Positions 10,801-21,698 of a stretch of DNA of 64,000 bases are shown here, piece by piece. This DNA comes from Closterium sp. NIES-65. Lineage: Eukaryota; Streptophyta; Zygnematophyceae; Desmidiales; Closteriaceae. The notes under the pieces were generated by a model, which ran no database searches, was not told the origin of the DNA, and worked only from the letters and a program-made list of their open reading frames with translations. The position numbers and the translations under genes were made by a program. The stretch's first letter is position 1; each line of letters begins with the position of its first letter. The stretch is taken from positions 37,643 to 101,642 of the forward strand of contig CANXME010000417.1 in assembly GCA_948144175.1 (NCBI GenBank), given 5' to 3'.

Positions 10801-11198
10801 GTCTGGATGCTCCCATGACTTCTGATTCATGAAGGCGAACTCGAGGGGGACAAGGTCCACAAGTTCATCCGACGATGCTTGACAGGAAGGTATGTCAAAG
10901 TCCAGGATGTAGATCCCGTTGATTGAGCGAGCTCGACCGAGGTATTTGAATGACTCGGGAGGTGTGTCTGGGGGAGCGTAGGTAAGGATGAGGTCGCGCG
11001 TGGTAAGATCCGTGTGAATGATGACGCCACAGTCGCGGAGCTGTCCAGCCGAGAGCAGATTGAAGCGGAGATTCGGGATGTAGAGCAAGTCGTTGAACGA
11101 GATGTGGGTGTTGCTATCTCGTGCTTGCAGGACGACAAGGCCCTGTGAGTTGGCGCGCAACTGCTCGTTGTTGGCGACGGTGACGTAGATTGCGGGGG

Positions 11199-11203
11199 CG
11201 CGA
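11199..11203. repeat. Target site duplication of element 3, left copy (imperfect)
   Basis: CGCGA here pairs with CCCGA at 18935-18939 (4 of 5 match). Removing element 3 and one copy restores element 2's minus-strand frame exactly: ...NLSR then APAIYVTVANNEQ. This supports the duplication despite the mismatch. Confidence 0.75.
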
Positions 11204-11335
11204 TGTCAGAACATTATAGCTTATGCATATTGTGTAGGCTATAGTGGGGTAGCCCATAAGGGGTACAACCCAATTAGGGTTAGTACTTGTACCCAACTCT
11301 TTCATAGTTCATTCATTCTCGTTCTAACTTTCTCA
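11204..11335 (+). repeat. 5' LTR of element 3
   Basis: 132 bp, from TGTCAGAACATTATAGC to CTTTCTCA. It is near-identical to 18803-18934 and related to the LTR of element 4 at 57561-57681. Confidence 0.92.
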
Positions 11336-11347
11336 TGGTATTGAGCA
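11336..11347 (+). other. Primer binding site of element 3
   Basis: TGGTATTGAGCA follows the LTR directly. It is a variant of the plant copia initiator-Met site TGGTATCAGAGC. Confidence 0.75.
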
Positions 11348-11547
11348 AGTTCCCTCGTGGGAACTGTGCCTAGGGCCCACCACATCGAAAGTTTTTTTTT
11401 TCCTGCCCGGAGCGCGCTCCCCGAGTCGCGCTCCCCTCTCGGCCTTCGTCGAGCCGCCCTAGTGGCCGCGTCGCGTCGCCCCTAACGGCCTCCCTGGCGC
11501 CGCCCTTACTCGGCCCGTCGCCGCCCTTCACGGCTCGTCGCCAACCT

Positions 11548-12170
11548 CAGCGGCCCGTTGCCGCCCTTACTTGCGGCCCCGCCGCCCTCACTTGCGGCCC
11601 CGCCGCCCTCAGTTGCGGCCCCGTCGCCGCCCTCAATTGCGGCCCCGTCGCCGCCCTTAGTTGCGGCCCCGTCGCCGCCCTCAGTTGCGGCCCGTCGCCG
11701 CCCTCACCTGCGGCCCCGCCGCCCTCACTTGCGGCCCCGCCGCCCTCACTTGCGGCCCCGCCGCCCTCAGTTGTGGCCCCGCCGCCGCCCTCAGTTGCGG
11801 CCCGTCGCCGCCCTCACCTGCGGCCCCGCCGCCCTCACTTGCGGCCCCGCCGCCCTCAGTTGCGGCCCCGTCGCCGTCCTCAGTTGTGGCCCCGTCGCCT
11901 CCCTCAGTTGCGGCCCCGTCGCCTCCCTCAGTTGCGACCCCGTCGCCTCCCTCGGTTGCGGCCCCGTCGCCGCCCTCACCTGCGACCCCGCCGCCCTCAC
12001 TTGCGGCCCCGCCGCCCTCAGTTGCGGCCCCGTCGCCCTCACTTGCGGCCCTGCCGCCCTCAGTTGCGGCCCCGCCGCCCTCACTTGCGGCCCCGCCACC
12101 CTCACTTGCGGCCCCGTCGCCCTCACCTGCGGCCCCGCCGCCCTCCCTTGCGGCCCCGTCAACTGCTGCA
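11548..12170 (+). repeat. Degenerate GC-rich tandem repeat in the element 3 leader
   Basis: Some 30 imperfect units of about 19-22 bp built on CCGCCCTCACTTGCGGCCC, alternating CCGCCG and CCGTCGCCG spacers. All three forward frames and several reverse frames stay open through much of it, giving Pro/Ala/Ser- or Arg/Pro-rich translations. One frame is continuous with gag at 12553. I treat it as leader sequence and not as protein, because the related element 4 starts gag at the same Met without such a repeat visible upstream in the window. Confidence 0.75.
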
Positions 12171-12552
12171 GCGCCGCCCGCCACCCAAGCCGCCCGAGCC
12201 GCCTCACCCAGCCGAGCCGCCGACCACCGCTCCGCCCTGCAGCAGCACTACCGAGCCGCCCAGCAGCAGAGCAGCCGAGCCGCCCTGCAGCCGAGCCGCC
12301 CAGCCGCCCACCAGCCGAGCCTGCGTGCAGCCGAGCCGCCCAGCAGTAGAGCTGCCGAGCCGCCCAGCACCCGAGCCGCCGGGCCGCCGAGCCGCCCTAC
12401 CCCCGAGCCGCCCTACCACCCAGCAGCCGAGCCGCCGAGCCGCCGAGCCGTCCTACCGCCGAGCCGCCCGAGCAGCCCTGTCCGGTGAGCACAACACCTC
12501 TCTCACTGCACTCCCCTTTCCCTACTGCTTGCACTGCTGGTCTACTGTTGTC

Positions 12553-14178
12553 ATGGCTACCCCCAGTGTCCTCGCTTTTGACGCTGAGGGTCGAGCCATT
12601 GACTTTGACGTCTGGGTCGCCGGCCTGCAGCTGTTCTTACAGTGCGATAGGGTAGACGGTCTCTCTCTCTTTGACCTCACCTCTGGCGCCTCTCCTACCC
12701 CTGCTGATGATGCTGACGCCACTGTTCGCTCCCAGTGGGCCACGCGCAACGCTGCTGCACGTCTTGCTGTGCGTCGCAACCTGCCTACCACTGAGCGCGC
12801 GCACTTTAGTCAGTACAAGAGTGCTCAGACCTTGTACGACGCTGTAGTTGCGCGCTACTCTTCCCCTGCCACTGCTGCACTGAGCCGCCTCATGCTACCG
12901 TACCTCTTCCCTGACCTTGCTGCCTTTCCCACAGTCGCTGACCTCATTACGTACCTCCGCACTAGTGACACTCGCTACCGCGCTGCACTTCCTGCTGACT
13001 TCTGCGCCAAGAACCCCCCCCCCATGTACATCACTCTCTACTACTTAGTCAGTCGCCTCCCTGACTCCCTTCGCGTAGTCAGGGACCACTTCCTCTCAGT
13101 CTGTCCCACCACTCTCACTGTTGACCTCCTTGAGAAGTCCCTCCTAGCGGCCGAGAAGAGCATAGTCGCTATAGGGGCCTCTCGTGGTGACCCGCGCACC
13201 CCCATCTTTGAGGGGTGTTCCCCCTCCCCGCTCCTGCCCTTTGTTGCCTCTGTTGCTGCGGCCGACCTCCTTGGTCTTGAGTCGGTCGGTGCGGCGTCTG
13301 CCCCTAGCGGGAGACGCCGCTCTGGCAAGGGCAAGGGGGGCAGGGGCACTAGAGGAGCGAGAGGGGGCGGTGGAGGTGGAGGTGGAGGCGGCGGGGGGAG
13401 TGGGGGTGGCGGTGGGAGTGGAGGTGGGGGTGGAGGTGTCGGTGGCGGCAGTGGAGGCGGAGGCGGCGGCGGCGGTGGCGGTGGTAGCGGAGGTGGCGGA
13501 GGTGGTGGCAGTGGAGGAGGCGGAGGAGGCGGCGGTAGTAGCGGAGGCGGCGGAGGCAGCGGAGGCGGCGGGGGTGGCGGTGGAGCTGGTCGCGGGTCTA
13601 CGCAGCGGAGTGGCTCCGGTGGTGGTCTGCGCCAGCAGCAGCAGCGCAGTCGTGAGACCTTGTCCCCTCAGCAGCTCCTTGAGTGGTACACTGCACGCCA
13701 GCGGGGTGGGGGCTTTGATCCGTGCACCTACGTCCTGCGCACCGGCGACCATGCGGGTGAGCAGTGTGGGGGTGCGCACCCCACCCAGCGCTGCTTTGGC
13801 CGCCTGACGGACGCGTGGCGTCACCAATTCCCCGAGGCCACAGAGATCCCTCGCCGGGGCGAGCTGTCAAGGGCGAGAGTTGCCATCTATGATCTTGATT
13901 TTGATGCTATCCTTTCTGCCATGTTTGCTGTGTCTATTAGTGATGAGGGTGACTGTTACCGGTGTTTCCCGCCCGACCCGGGCATTGAGACTGCTGCTCT
14001 AGGTACTGGTGAGGCTGCTGCTCTAGGTGCCAGTGAGGCTGTTGCTCTAGGTGCCAGTGCATTTGCGTCCTCAGGTGCTGGTGAGTCTGCGCTTGCAGGT
14101 ACTGCGTCGGCTTCGGCCTCCCTCACCTTCACACTTGACTCCCGGGCTTCTCGCTCCTTCTTTCGAGACCGCACCTAA
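12553..14178 (+). pseudogene. Element 3 gag and start of protease (truncated)
   Basis: From ATG 12553 the frame gives MATPSVLAFDAEGRAIDFDV, a copia gag domain of about 240 residues. An extreme Gly-rich tract (about 13360-13600) follows, then a Cys/His segment (FDPCTYVLRTGDHAGEQCGGAHPTQRCF) and the protease start FTLDSRASRSFF. The frame stops at 14176-14178. Element 4 reads LDSGASRSFF at the same place and continues, so element 3 has lost the DSG glycine and acquired a stop. The Met at 12553 is preferred over the upstream in-frame repeat because element 4 uses the matching Met. Confidence 0.85.
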
Positions 14179-17100
14179 CTCTCGCCGCTTGGTCGACCGT
14201 TTGCAGTCTCTCTGGCAGACCCCTCTGGGGGTCCAATCCTTTCTCACTTCTCCACTGTCCTCCCATGTCCGGCGGCCCCCTCTGGCACCTTGTCTGGTCT
14301 TTACCTCCCCTCGTTCTGAACGAACTTGGTGAGTGGTGCTGACCTACAGGATGCGGGGGTTCACCAGTTTACTCCTGCGAGTCAGCGGGTGACCCACTGC
14401 TCGGACGCTCGCACAGGCCGGCACCTGGCCACGTTTACGCGTCGGCCGGGGTCGAGCCTGTACACCCTGACCACTGAGTCTCCTCCTGTCCCTGCGTCTA
14501 GTCAGCTAGCTGCGTCGGGTCAGGTGTTTGCTGCAGTGTCCAGGTCTGGTCCTGAGTCTGCCCCCTGCTCGTGTCGCCTCCTGTCTCACGAGACTCTCCT
14601 TTGGCACCACCGCCTTGGTCACCCCTCCCTGCCTCGTCTCCGAGGCATGGCCTCTCGTGTCCTTGTCTCTGGTCTTCCCCGGTCCCTCCCTCCCCTTCCT
14701 CCGGGGCGTGGCCCCACCTGCGTCCCCTGTGTCGAGGGGCGGCTGCGGGCTGCCCCTCACTCCTCTCAGTTTCCCCCGACAAAGGCCCCGCTGCAGACGC
14801 TTCACATGGACGTGTGGGGCCCGGCCCGCGTCCGTGGACAGGGTCAAGAGCGCTACTTCCTGCTGGTGGTTGACGACTACTCGCGTTACACCACAGTCTT
14901 CCCCCTGCGCAGCAAGGGTGATGTCAGTAAGGTGTTGATCCACTGGATCCGCGCAGCTCGTCTCCAGCTCAGGAGGAGCTTCGGCTCGGACTTTCCTGTT
15001 CTGCGTCTGCACTCTGACCGAGGCGGAAGTTCTCCTCTGGCCTTCTGCGAGCCTACTGTCGTGCACTTGGCATCCGCCAGACCTTTACGCTTCCGGACTC
15101 TCCACAACAAAATGGGATTGCTGAGCGCCGCATTGGCATGGTCATGGACGTCGCCCGTACGTCCATGATCCATGCGGCTGCCCCCCAGTTTCTGTGGCCG
15201 TTTGCGGTTCGGTACGTGGCGCATCAGATCAACCTTCACCCCAGGGTCTCCATGCCGGAGACCTCCCCAGCTTTGCTGTGGACGGGGAAGGTTGGCGATG
15301 CGTCTTCGTTCCATGTCTGGGGATCTCGGGCGTTTGTCCGCGACTTGTCCGCGGACAAGCTGTCCCCTCGTGCTGCTCCTTGCGTCTTCCTTGGCTTCCC
15401 CCCTGACGCGCCAGGGTGGCAGTTCTACCACCCCACCTCTCGTCGTGTTCTGTCCTCCCAGGACGTCACGTTTGACGATTCGGTCCCCTACTACCGCCTC
15501 TTCCCCTACCGCACTCCTTCTCTCCCCCTGCCACCGCTCTTCCTTGTGCCAGGTCCCCCCCCGGTAGACCCCCTCCCCCCTCAGGGTCCTACCCCTTCAC
15601 GTGTGTCCCAGGTAGACACGTTCGAGCCTGTCGAGGTTACTGGTGACTCTGGTGCTGCTGCGGGTGCTGAGCCTGGGGGTGCTGCGACTGGGGGTGCTGA
15701 GCGTGTGGGTGCTATGCCTGGGGGTGCTGAGCTTGCGGGTGCTACGACTGGGGGTGCTGAGCCTGGGGGTGCTGAGTCTGGGGGTGCTTGGGGTGCTACG
15801 CCTGGGGGTGCTGAGCGTGGAGGTGCTGAGCCTGGGAGTGCTACGCCTGGAGGTGCTGAGCCAGGGGGTGCGGAGCCTGAGGGAGCTGGGCCTGCTGGTG
15901 CTGTGCCTGGCGGTTCTCCGGGTGCTTCGTCTCGCCGGGAGCCACTCTCTCCACAGGAGCTGCATGAGTGGTTTGCCCAGCGCTGGAGGCGAGCTGCTGG
16001 AGCTGGAGGTGCTGCGGGTACTGGAGGCTCTGTTGCTACTAAGGGAGCTGGTGCCACGGGTCCCGGAGGTGCTCGTACTGAGAGTACCGGATCTGCTGGG
16101 CCTGCGGGTACTTCTGGAGCTGGAGCTGCGGCGGGTGTTGGCGCGGAGGCTACTGCTGTAGGGCCTGGAGGCGGTCCTGCTGGGGGTACTACTGGTGCTA
16201 CTGGAGGTACTGGAGCTGGAGCTGCTACTGGTGCTGCTGGAGGTACAGGAGCTGGAGCTGCTACTGGTGCTGGTGCTGCCACTGGGGGTGCTGGTGCTGT
16301 CCCTGCTGTGTCTGGAGTCGCGGCGCGGCCTCGGCCGTACTTCGTTCCGCTTCTTCAGCTGGTTCTTGGTCTCCCGTCTTCTACTGGTCCTCCTCCTCCC
16401 TTAGAGTGTCCACAGCCTGTCCCGTCACAGTTGCAGTTATCGCCGGCCTCCCCACTACCTGCTCCCTCTCCCTACACTGGTCCTACTGGAGGTCTTTCTG
16501 AGCGTCGTGAGCCTGTGTCTCGCCCTGTGTCGCCTGTCCGTGCTGCTCGCACTAGTGGTCGCGGTTCGCGTCAACGTCCTCCTCCTGTCCCTGGCACGCA
16601 CCGGATGTCTCTGCGTCCGTCCATTGCTCCTCTGCGTGCCCCTTTGCCTTCTCCTCCTGAGTCTTCTCTTCCTGCTCTTGCCGACCCGGAATCGGACTCT
16701 CTTCATGCTGCCAGTCCTACTGTCAGGCGTCTCCTTGCTATTGTCGTCATTGACCCTTCTTTTGAGTCCACTGCTGCGTCTGCCCTAGTTGCTGAGCTCG
16801 CCGTTTTTGCTGCTCGCTGTCGTCTAGACTACGCTGCTAGTCTTGTCACTGAGTCTGATTCTGTCTGTCCTCCGTCCATCGGGGGTGAGTGTGCTCTTGG
16901 CACGGACGTCCTTGAGGATAGGCAGGATGAGTTCCAGTGTCTGGCTGCTGCTTCACCTCATCTCGTGTCCGTACTGCTCACCCCTGAGGGAGACCCGGAT
17001 GCACTTGACATCCCGACTCCGCGCTCTTACACGGAGGCCGTAGAGGGTCCTTACTCCTCTCACTGGAAGGCAGCTATGGATGAAGAGATGGCTTCATGGA

Positions 17101-18590
17101 AGTCCACAGGCACCTACGTTGACGCGGTTCCTCCACCTGGGGCGAACATCGTCAGTGGCATGTGGATCTTCAGGGTGAAGCGGCCGCCAGGTTCTCCACC
17201 TGTCTTTAACGCGTGGTATGTGGCTCGTGGCTTCTGTCAGCGGCAGGGAGTTGACTACTTTTAGACCTTCTCTCCCACCCTGAAGATGACCACTCTTCGG
17301 GTGCTGCTGCACATAGCCGCTCAGCGCAACTACGAGCTTCACTCTCTTGACTTCAGCACTGCTTTCTTGCAGGGTAGCCTGCACGAGGAGATCTGGCTGC
17401 GCCGTCCACCTGGCTTCACTGGGACTTTTCGTTTTGGCACCCAGTGGAGCCTCCGGCGGCCAGTCTACGGTCTCCGCCAGGCACCACGTGAGTGGCACGA
17501 CACATTGAGGACTACACTTGCGGCTCTTGGGTTTGCTCCCTCTATTGCCGACCCTTCACTATTTCTGCGCACCGACACCTCTTTGCCGCCGTTCTACATC
17601 CTCGTGTACGTCGACGACTTGGTCTTTGCCACTGCTGACACTGCTGGACTCGCCCACGTGAAGTCCGAGCTGCAGAAGAGACATACGTGCACAAACCTCG
17701 GTGAACTGCGCAGCTACCTTGGCTTGCAGATCACCCGGGACAGAGCACGCCGCACCATTACCCTGACTCAGTCACACATGGTGCAGCAGGTCCTTCAGCG
17801 CTTCGGCTTCACGTACTCCTCGCCTCAGGCCACTCCTCTACCTACTCGCCACTCGCTCTCAGCTCTGCCTTCGGATGAGTCCGTAGAGTCGAGTGGCCCG
17901 TACCCAGAGCTTGTTGGCTGCCTCATGTACCTGATGACCTGCACACCACCTGACCTCGCATACCCTCTTAGCATTCTCGCACGCTATGTTGCTCCTGGGA
18001 GACACAGACCGGAGCACATGGCTGCAGCGAAGAGGGTGTTGCGCTACTTGTGCAGTACGCCGGGCATGGGGCTTGTGCTTGGAGGGCAGAGTCCAGTGGT
18101 CCTCACTGGGCACGCAGACGCTTCTTGGGCTAACGACCCGGCTATGCAGCGGTCGTCATAGGGTTATACCTTCAGCCTTGGTTCCGGCTCTGTTTCGTGG
18201 CGGGCTACTTGCTCGTTTTCTGTTCTCGACTCTAGTTGAGAGGCTGAGATCTACGCAGGAGCCATGGCTGCTCAGGAGCTTTGCTGGCTCACCTACCTGC
18301 TGACTGACCTCGGAGAGCCGCCTCGTTCTCCTCCAGTGTTGTACGTAGACAACAAGGCCATGCTGGCCTTGTGTCGGGAGCAGAGACTAGAGCACAGAAC
18401 GAAGCATATTGCTCTCCGCTACTTTCTTGCTCGTGAGCTGCAGCAGCGTGGTCAGCTGCGTCTTGCGTACGTGGCCTCTGAGGCCAACACTGCTGATATC
18501 TTCACCAAGGCACTTGCGCCTTGTGACCATCAGCGCTTCTGTACTCAGCTGGGCCTTGTGCTTGTCTTGCCTCACTTGCTCACCTCTTGA
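14179..18590 (+). pseudogene. Element 3 pol: integrase, RT and RNase H with stops and frameshifts
   Basis: Broken copia pol. 14326-15168 holds the protease end, pre-integrase (LLWHHRLGHPSLPRL, CVPCVEG) and integrase (LHMDVWGP, LHSDRGG). The frame is lost after SDRGG, so the catalytic Glu segment is scrambled. 15138-17264 covers the integrase end, a Gly/Ala-rich linker of short repeats (about 15640-16330) and the RT start; it stops at TAG 17262-17264. 17286-18161 is the RT core with DFSTAFLQG and YILVYVDDL; it stops at TAG 18159-18161. 18264-18590 is the end of RNase H (VDNKAM, ANTADIFTKAL). Both TAG codons correspond to CAG in element 4. Confidence 0.9.
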
Positions 18591-18802
18591 CCTTGCTTGT
18601 ACTGTTACATATACATATACACCTGCTCTTGCTTGTCTAGCCTTATATATATATGTACTCCTGCATGTGAACTGGCCTTGTGGCCTTGAACTTGTGCTCG
18701 GAATGTGTGGTGACTTTGTGATCCACCCTGAGCTTGCTTTGCTTTGCTTTGCTTGACTGGTCTTGTGACCCCTTGTTCTCCCCCACTTTGCCTATGGGGG
18801 TG

Positions 18803-18934
18803 TGTGAGAACATTTTAGCTTATGCATATTGTGTAGGCTATAGTGGGGTAGCTCATAAGGGGTACAACCCAATTAGGGTTAGTACTTGTACCCAACTCTT
18901 TCATAGTTCATTCATTCTCGTTCTAACTTTCTCA
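18803..18934 (+). repeat. 3' LTR of element 3
   Basis: 132 bp, TGTGAGAACATTTTAGC...TTTCTCA. It follows a G-rich purine stretch (TATGGGGGTG, 18793-18802) that may be the polypurine tract. The target duplication CCCGA follows at 18935-18939. Confidence 0.92.
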
Positions 18935-20613
18935 CCCGACTCAGGTTGGAGACGTATCACGTGGATCCCACCATGTGCTGTCCGCAGCAGCTATCCAGGT
19001 ACCAGGTGTTGTAGTTGTCGGTGTTGTTTCGTCGCAGTAATAGCGCCAATTGCGGAGTTACCAGGGTGGCCTTGTAGCGCCTGTGGAAGGAAGGGTCTTC
19101 GTCCTCCTTCGAACCCACTAGTACGTAGTGTTGATTGTTGTGTGGCGGGCTTTCCCGAAATGTGATTGGTTGATTCCAATCCTGCTCGTCCTCGTCATAC
19201 AGATAATAGTGGTCTTCAGTGAGTGGATTATTCCACCCCTCTTCTGGTTCCAAAAGTCTTCCTTGCACCTCGTTCTCCTCATCAGGTTCAGTGGTGTGGC
19301 GGCGTCGCGTCGCCATGTGCGCGATGACGTTCCTAGGAGCTCCTGACTGAGGTCCTTGATTTTGTTGGTGTTGATGCTGTGCAGGGGAACAAACTTGTTG
19401 ATGCTGAGGTTGAGTATGACGAGCATCTTGTCGGCCGACCCAGTTGTTATGGTGAGTGGAATTTGGTGGCGGAAGTTGGATCGGGACTTGCATCGATCCG
19501 TTGAATGTCCGAAGACTTTGCATATTTTGCAATAACGGCGCCTTGGTTGTCGTCGTTCTTCTCGGTTGTCTGTGTAGAAGTCGAGGCGCTCTCGGCGCAG
19601 CGCGGAGCTTGTTCTGCTCGAGTCCATGTCATGCTGTTCGGACAGAAGTGCGGTGCATAGCGCGGCTTCGGAGATGATTCCTCGCAGTCGGAGTAGCGCT
19701 TTACAGGGCTTCCACTCTGGCCCGGGTCCTTGAAGGACTATATTAACGAATATCTCTTCTGAGATCGTACTCCCATGCTTCGTGATTTGGTCACGAATGT
19801 TGCGACAGCGGTTAATGTAAGGATTTGCCTTCTCCCCGTGCCCCATTTTTATCTCCAGGAGTTGCTGCAGAAGCCTGCTGGCGATGACCGAGTCCTTCGG
19901 CTGATAAACCTCAACGAGGTGCTTCCAAGCTTCCATGGCTGGAGCGTCGCTCTCTTTGTAGGAGCGAATGTTGAGTTGTTCCGCAGGCGTCATGTTTCGT
20001 AGCAGCACACTGTAGGCCATGAGGGACTCGCTGTAGTACTGAGCCCTGGCGACGTCGGTGTTTTCCACCGGTTTAGGGTAGGAGCCGTCGAAGTAATGGT
20101 AGATCTGCGCTGTTTGTAGAAGGAGCTCAAGCTCGAAACTCCATGTGTAAAAATCCTTGCCGTCAAACGCGGCAGTGGTCTTGATTTTTGAGACGCTAAG
20201 AAAGCGTGCTTGCGCAGAGTTGATAGCTTCATCACTTGGACGGGGGGCAGTTGTTGTTGATTTGTCTGTGTCGAGGGAGAAGGTATGCGCGGCGGTATCA
20301 CGGCTTTTCTCAGCCGGTTGTCTAGGTTGTGCTGGTTGGGAAGAGGTTCCCGCATCGCCTTTGCGCAGGTCTTGGAGTTCTTTCTCCATCAGTTGAAAGT
20401 CGGGCGAAGAGTTGCTCGAGAGCGGCAGTGCCGATCGTGGTTGTCGCCTCATTTGTCGCAGCCGGGTTGGATTGTCCTTCAGCCGTTAGATTTGCTTGGC
20501 CTCCGGATCCTCCGGCCATCTTGGTCTTGGAGGGTGTGCCGCTCGCCAAATCTTGGTTCGGCGATTTTCGCGGAAGTGAAGTTGCGAAGAATCCCTGAGT
20601 TGCTCTCATACCA
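18935..20613 (-). pseudogene. Element 2 gag and protease remnant with initiator-Met primer site
   Basis: Minus strand. The gag start is probably the Met of MAGGSGGQANLTAEGQ near 20520. One frame ends near 20400 and another carries the main gag domain (20452-19118): YTWSFELELLLQTAQIYHYF, the UBN2-like region, and the zinc knuckle CKICKVFGHSTDRC. A third frame (19532-18957) ends in the protease motif WYLDSCCGQHMVG and then a TGA where TGG is expected. At least two frameshifts and this stop inactivate it. GCTCTCATACCA at 20602-20613 is, on the minus strand, TGGTATGAGAGC, a near-perfect plant copia iMet primer-binding site that fixes the internal boundary. Confidence 0.88.
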
Positions 20614-20824
20614 TGTTACAATCCCAAGTGGGACTTAGCAAAGGATCGCTCAGGGTTGATCGCAGAGTAGTGTTTGCAGTGGAAGATTTGAATCTCAGGT
20701 CAGAGTGAATGTAAATGACTGAGTTGATAATAGCATGCATACATCGAGTTTATACAAGAGTACAGAGGAATACGAAAAGACCTAGACTAGCCATGTACTC
20801 TAAGGGGTACATTCCCTTATTACA
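20614..20824 (-). repeat. Putative 5' LTR of element 2
   Basis: On the minus strand the sequence before the primer-binding site ends ...GGGATTGTAACA, a proper LTR end in CA. The outer end is set provisionally at 20824, where the minus strand starts TGTAATAAGGG, giving about 211 bp. The partner LTR is outside the window, so the outer boundary and the target duplication cannot be verified. Confidence 0.55.
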
Positions 20825-21698
20825 GCAAATTCAAACCGTGCGGCGCGGGAACCCGTTTTGAACCTGTTCCCGCTCTTTTCATTTCAAATGTTTTCTGCCT
20901 GCATCGGTCTTGGTCTGACGGTTGCTACGTTGCTTCGACTCTTCTGACTCCTCGACTTCGTACTCGGTAGAGTCGGCTCCTGCAGCATACAGGAATGCCT
21001 TACTCATAAATCTTCATATCGTAACATTTTGTATGCACATGAACCCACTGAGATCAAGGTGTCTTGTGCTGGGTAGGTTGACAAGTTGGATGTTTCTTCC
21101 TTTACCACTCCGATTACAGTTTTTCGCATTCTATTCTGAACTTCATCGCTTGCAACGAATTGCCGATCGGATCCAACACGTCACGTTCTTATCGCGTACA
21201 GCTGCTTGTACCAAATTTATGATGCGCCACTCCCTCCGATAATCCCAACACATCATCGCTGCAAGGCATGGAGTCCGAACCAAGTCAGCACCAAAGCGTG
21301 AGCGTCAACCTAGTAAAAGCAGCATGCCGAGATTCCAGGTAGCAGACTGGCCCAGAGCAGCAGCCAGTTTTGTTTCCCTGGAGCAGACTGGCTTAGTGGT
21401 TCCTTGCTTACGGGTTATAGTAGTATTTTCAAGCTGGTTTTGGATGGTTTACTTTTTTTTTAGTTGCGCAGAATTCATTGGCTAGCAGGCGTTTGGTTGC
21501 GAGATGCCATTAGAACCACTGCCATTCGACGGGTGCTAGGTTCAGTATAACAGAGTTGATTGTCTCATGATCACGACGGGTACTAGGTTGTGCCTTAGGA
21601 AGACAGCAGTTAGGTACTGGATATTTACGTGAAAGGCATTCACGAGAGAGAAAGCCGATCAGAGAGGTGAGGAGTCGTCCGCTGAGAGATAAGACGCT
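20825..21698. other. Intergenic: upstream region and 5' leader of the sacsin-like gene
   Basis: 874 bp between element 2 and the ATG at 21699. I see no gene, tRNA or further element. A short direct repeat (GACGGGTGCTAGGTT near 21529 and GACGGGTACTAGGTT near 21579) is the only structure noticed. The promoter and transcription start of the sacsin-like gene should lie here but no diagnostic box can be defended. Confidence 0.5.

Larger units (their letters stand above)
7851..11203 (-). pseudogene. Element 2 pol remnant: pre-integrase, integrase tail, reverse transcriptase
   Basis: Minus-strand copia pol broken into several frames. From right to left: 11160-10615, a protease-to-pre-integrase segment (LLYIPNLRFNLLSAGQL); 10135-9587, an acidic linker and the pre-integrase motif LWHQRMGHPSRQTL; 9542-8721, the integrase tail (MNHAVRLHNLLS) plus the start of RT (WVFRLKQR); 8548-8033, RT with YGIKQAP and VYVDDLLYTG. 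Between 9587 and 9542 the sequence jumps from the pre-integrase motif to the FWPYAMNH motif at the integrase end, so the catalytic D-D-E core is deleted. Frameshifts near 8720 and 10140 and the nested insertions make it inactive. Continuity with 1-81 and 18935-20613 identifies it as one element. Confidence 0.88.
11204..18934 (+). mobile_element. Element 3: decayed copia retrotransposon with very short LTRs
   Basis: A 7,731-bp plus-strand element between two 132-bp LTRs (11204-11335 and 18803-18934; three mismatches seen, about 2.3%). It has an adjacent primer-binding site and a long GC-rich leader. It encodes gag and pol but carries stops and frameshifts, so it is older than element 1 and non-autonomous. 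It is inserted in the protease region of element 2. Element 4 at the right of the window is the same family, judged by shared LTR core, gag start MATP.VLAFD, Gly-rich gag tail and RT sequence. Confidence 0.93.

Noticed and set aside
11558-12488. Long Pro/Ala/Arg-rich frames of 263-275 residues
   Set aside because: All frames of a short GC-rich tandem repeat are open; there is no start context or homologous protein.
20614-21698. LTR of element 2 acting as the promoter of the sacsin-like gene
   Set aside because: The LTR points away (minus strand) and is separated by 874 bp; nothing in the sequence supports read-out in the plus direction.
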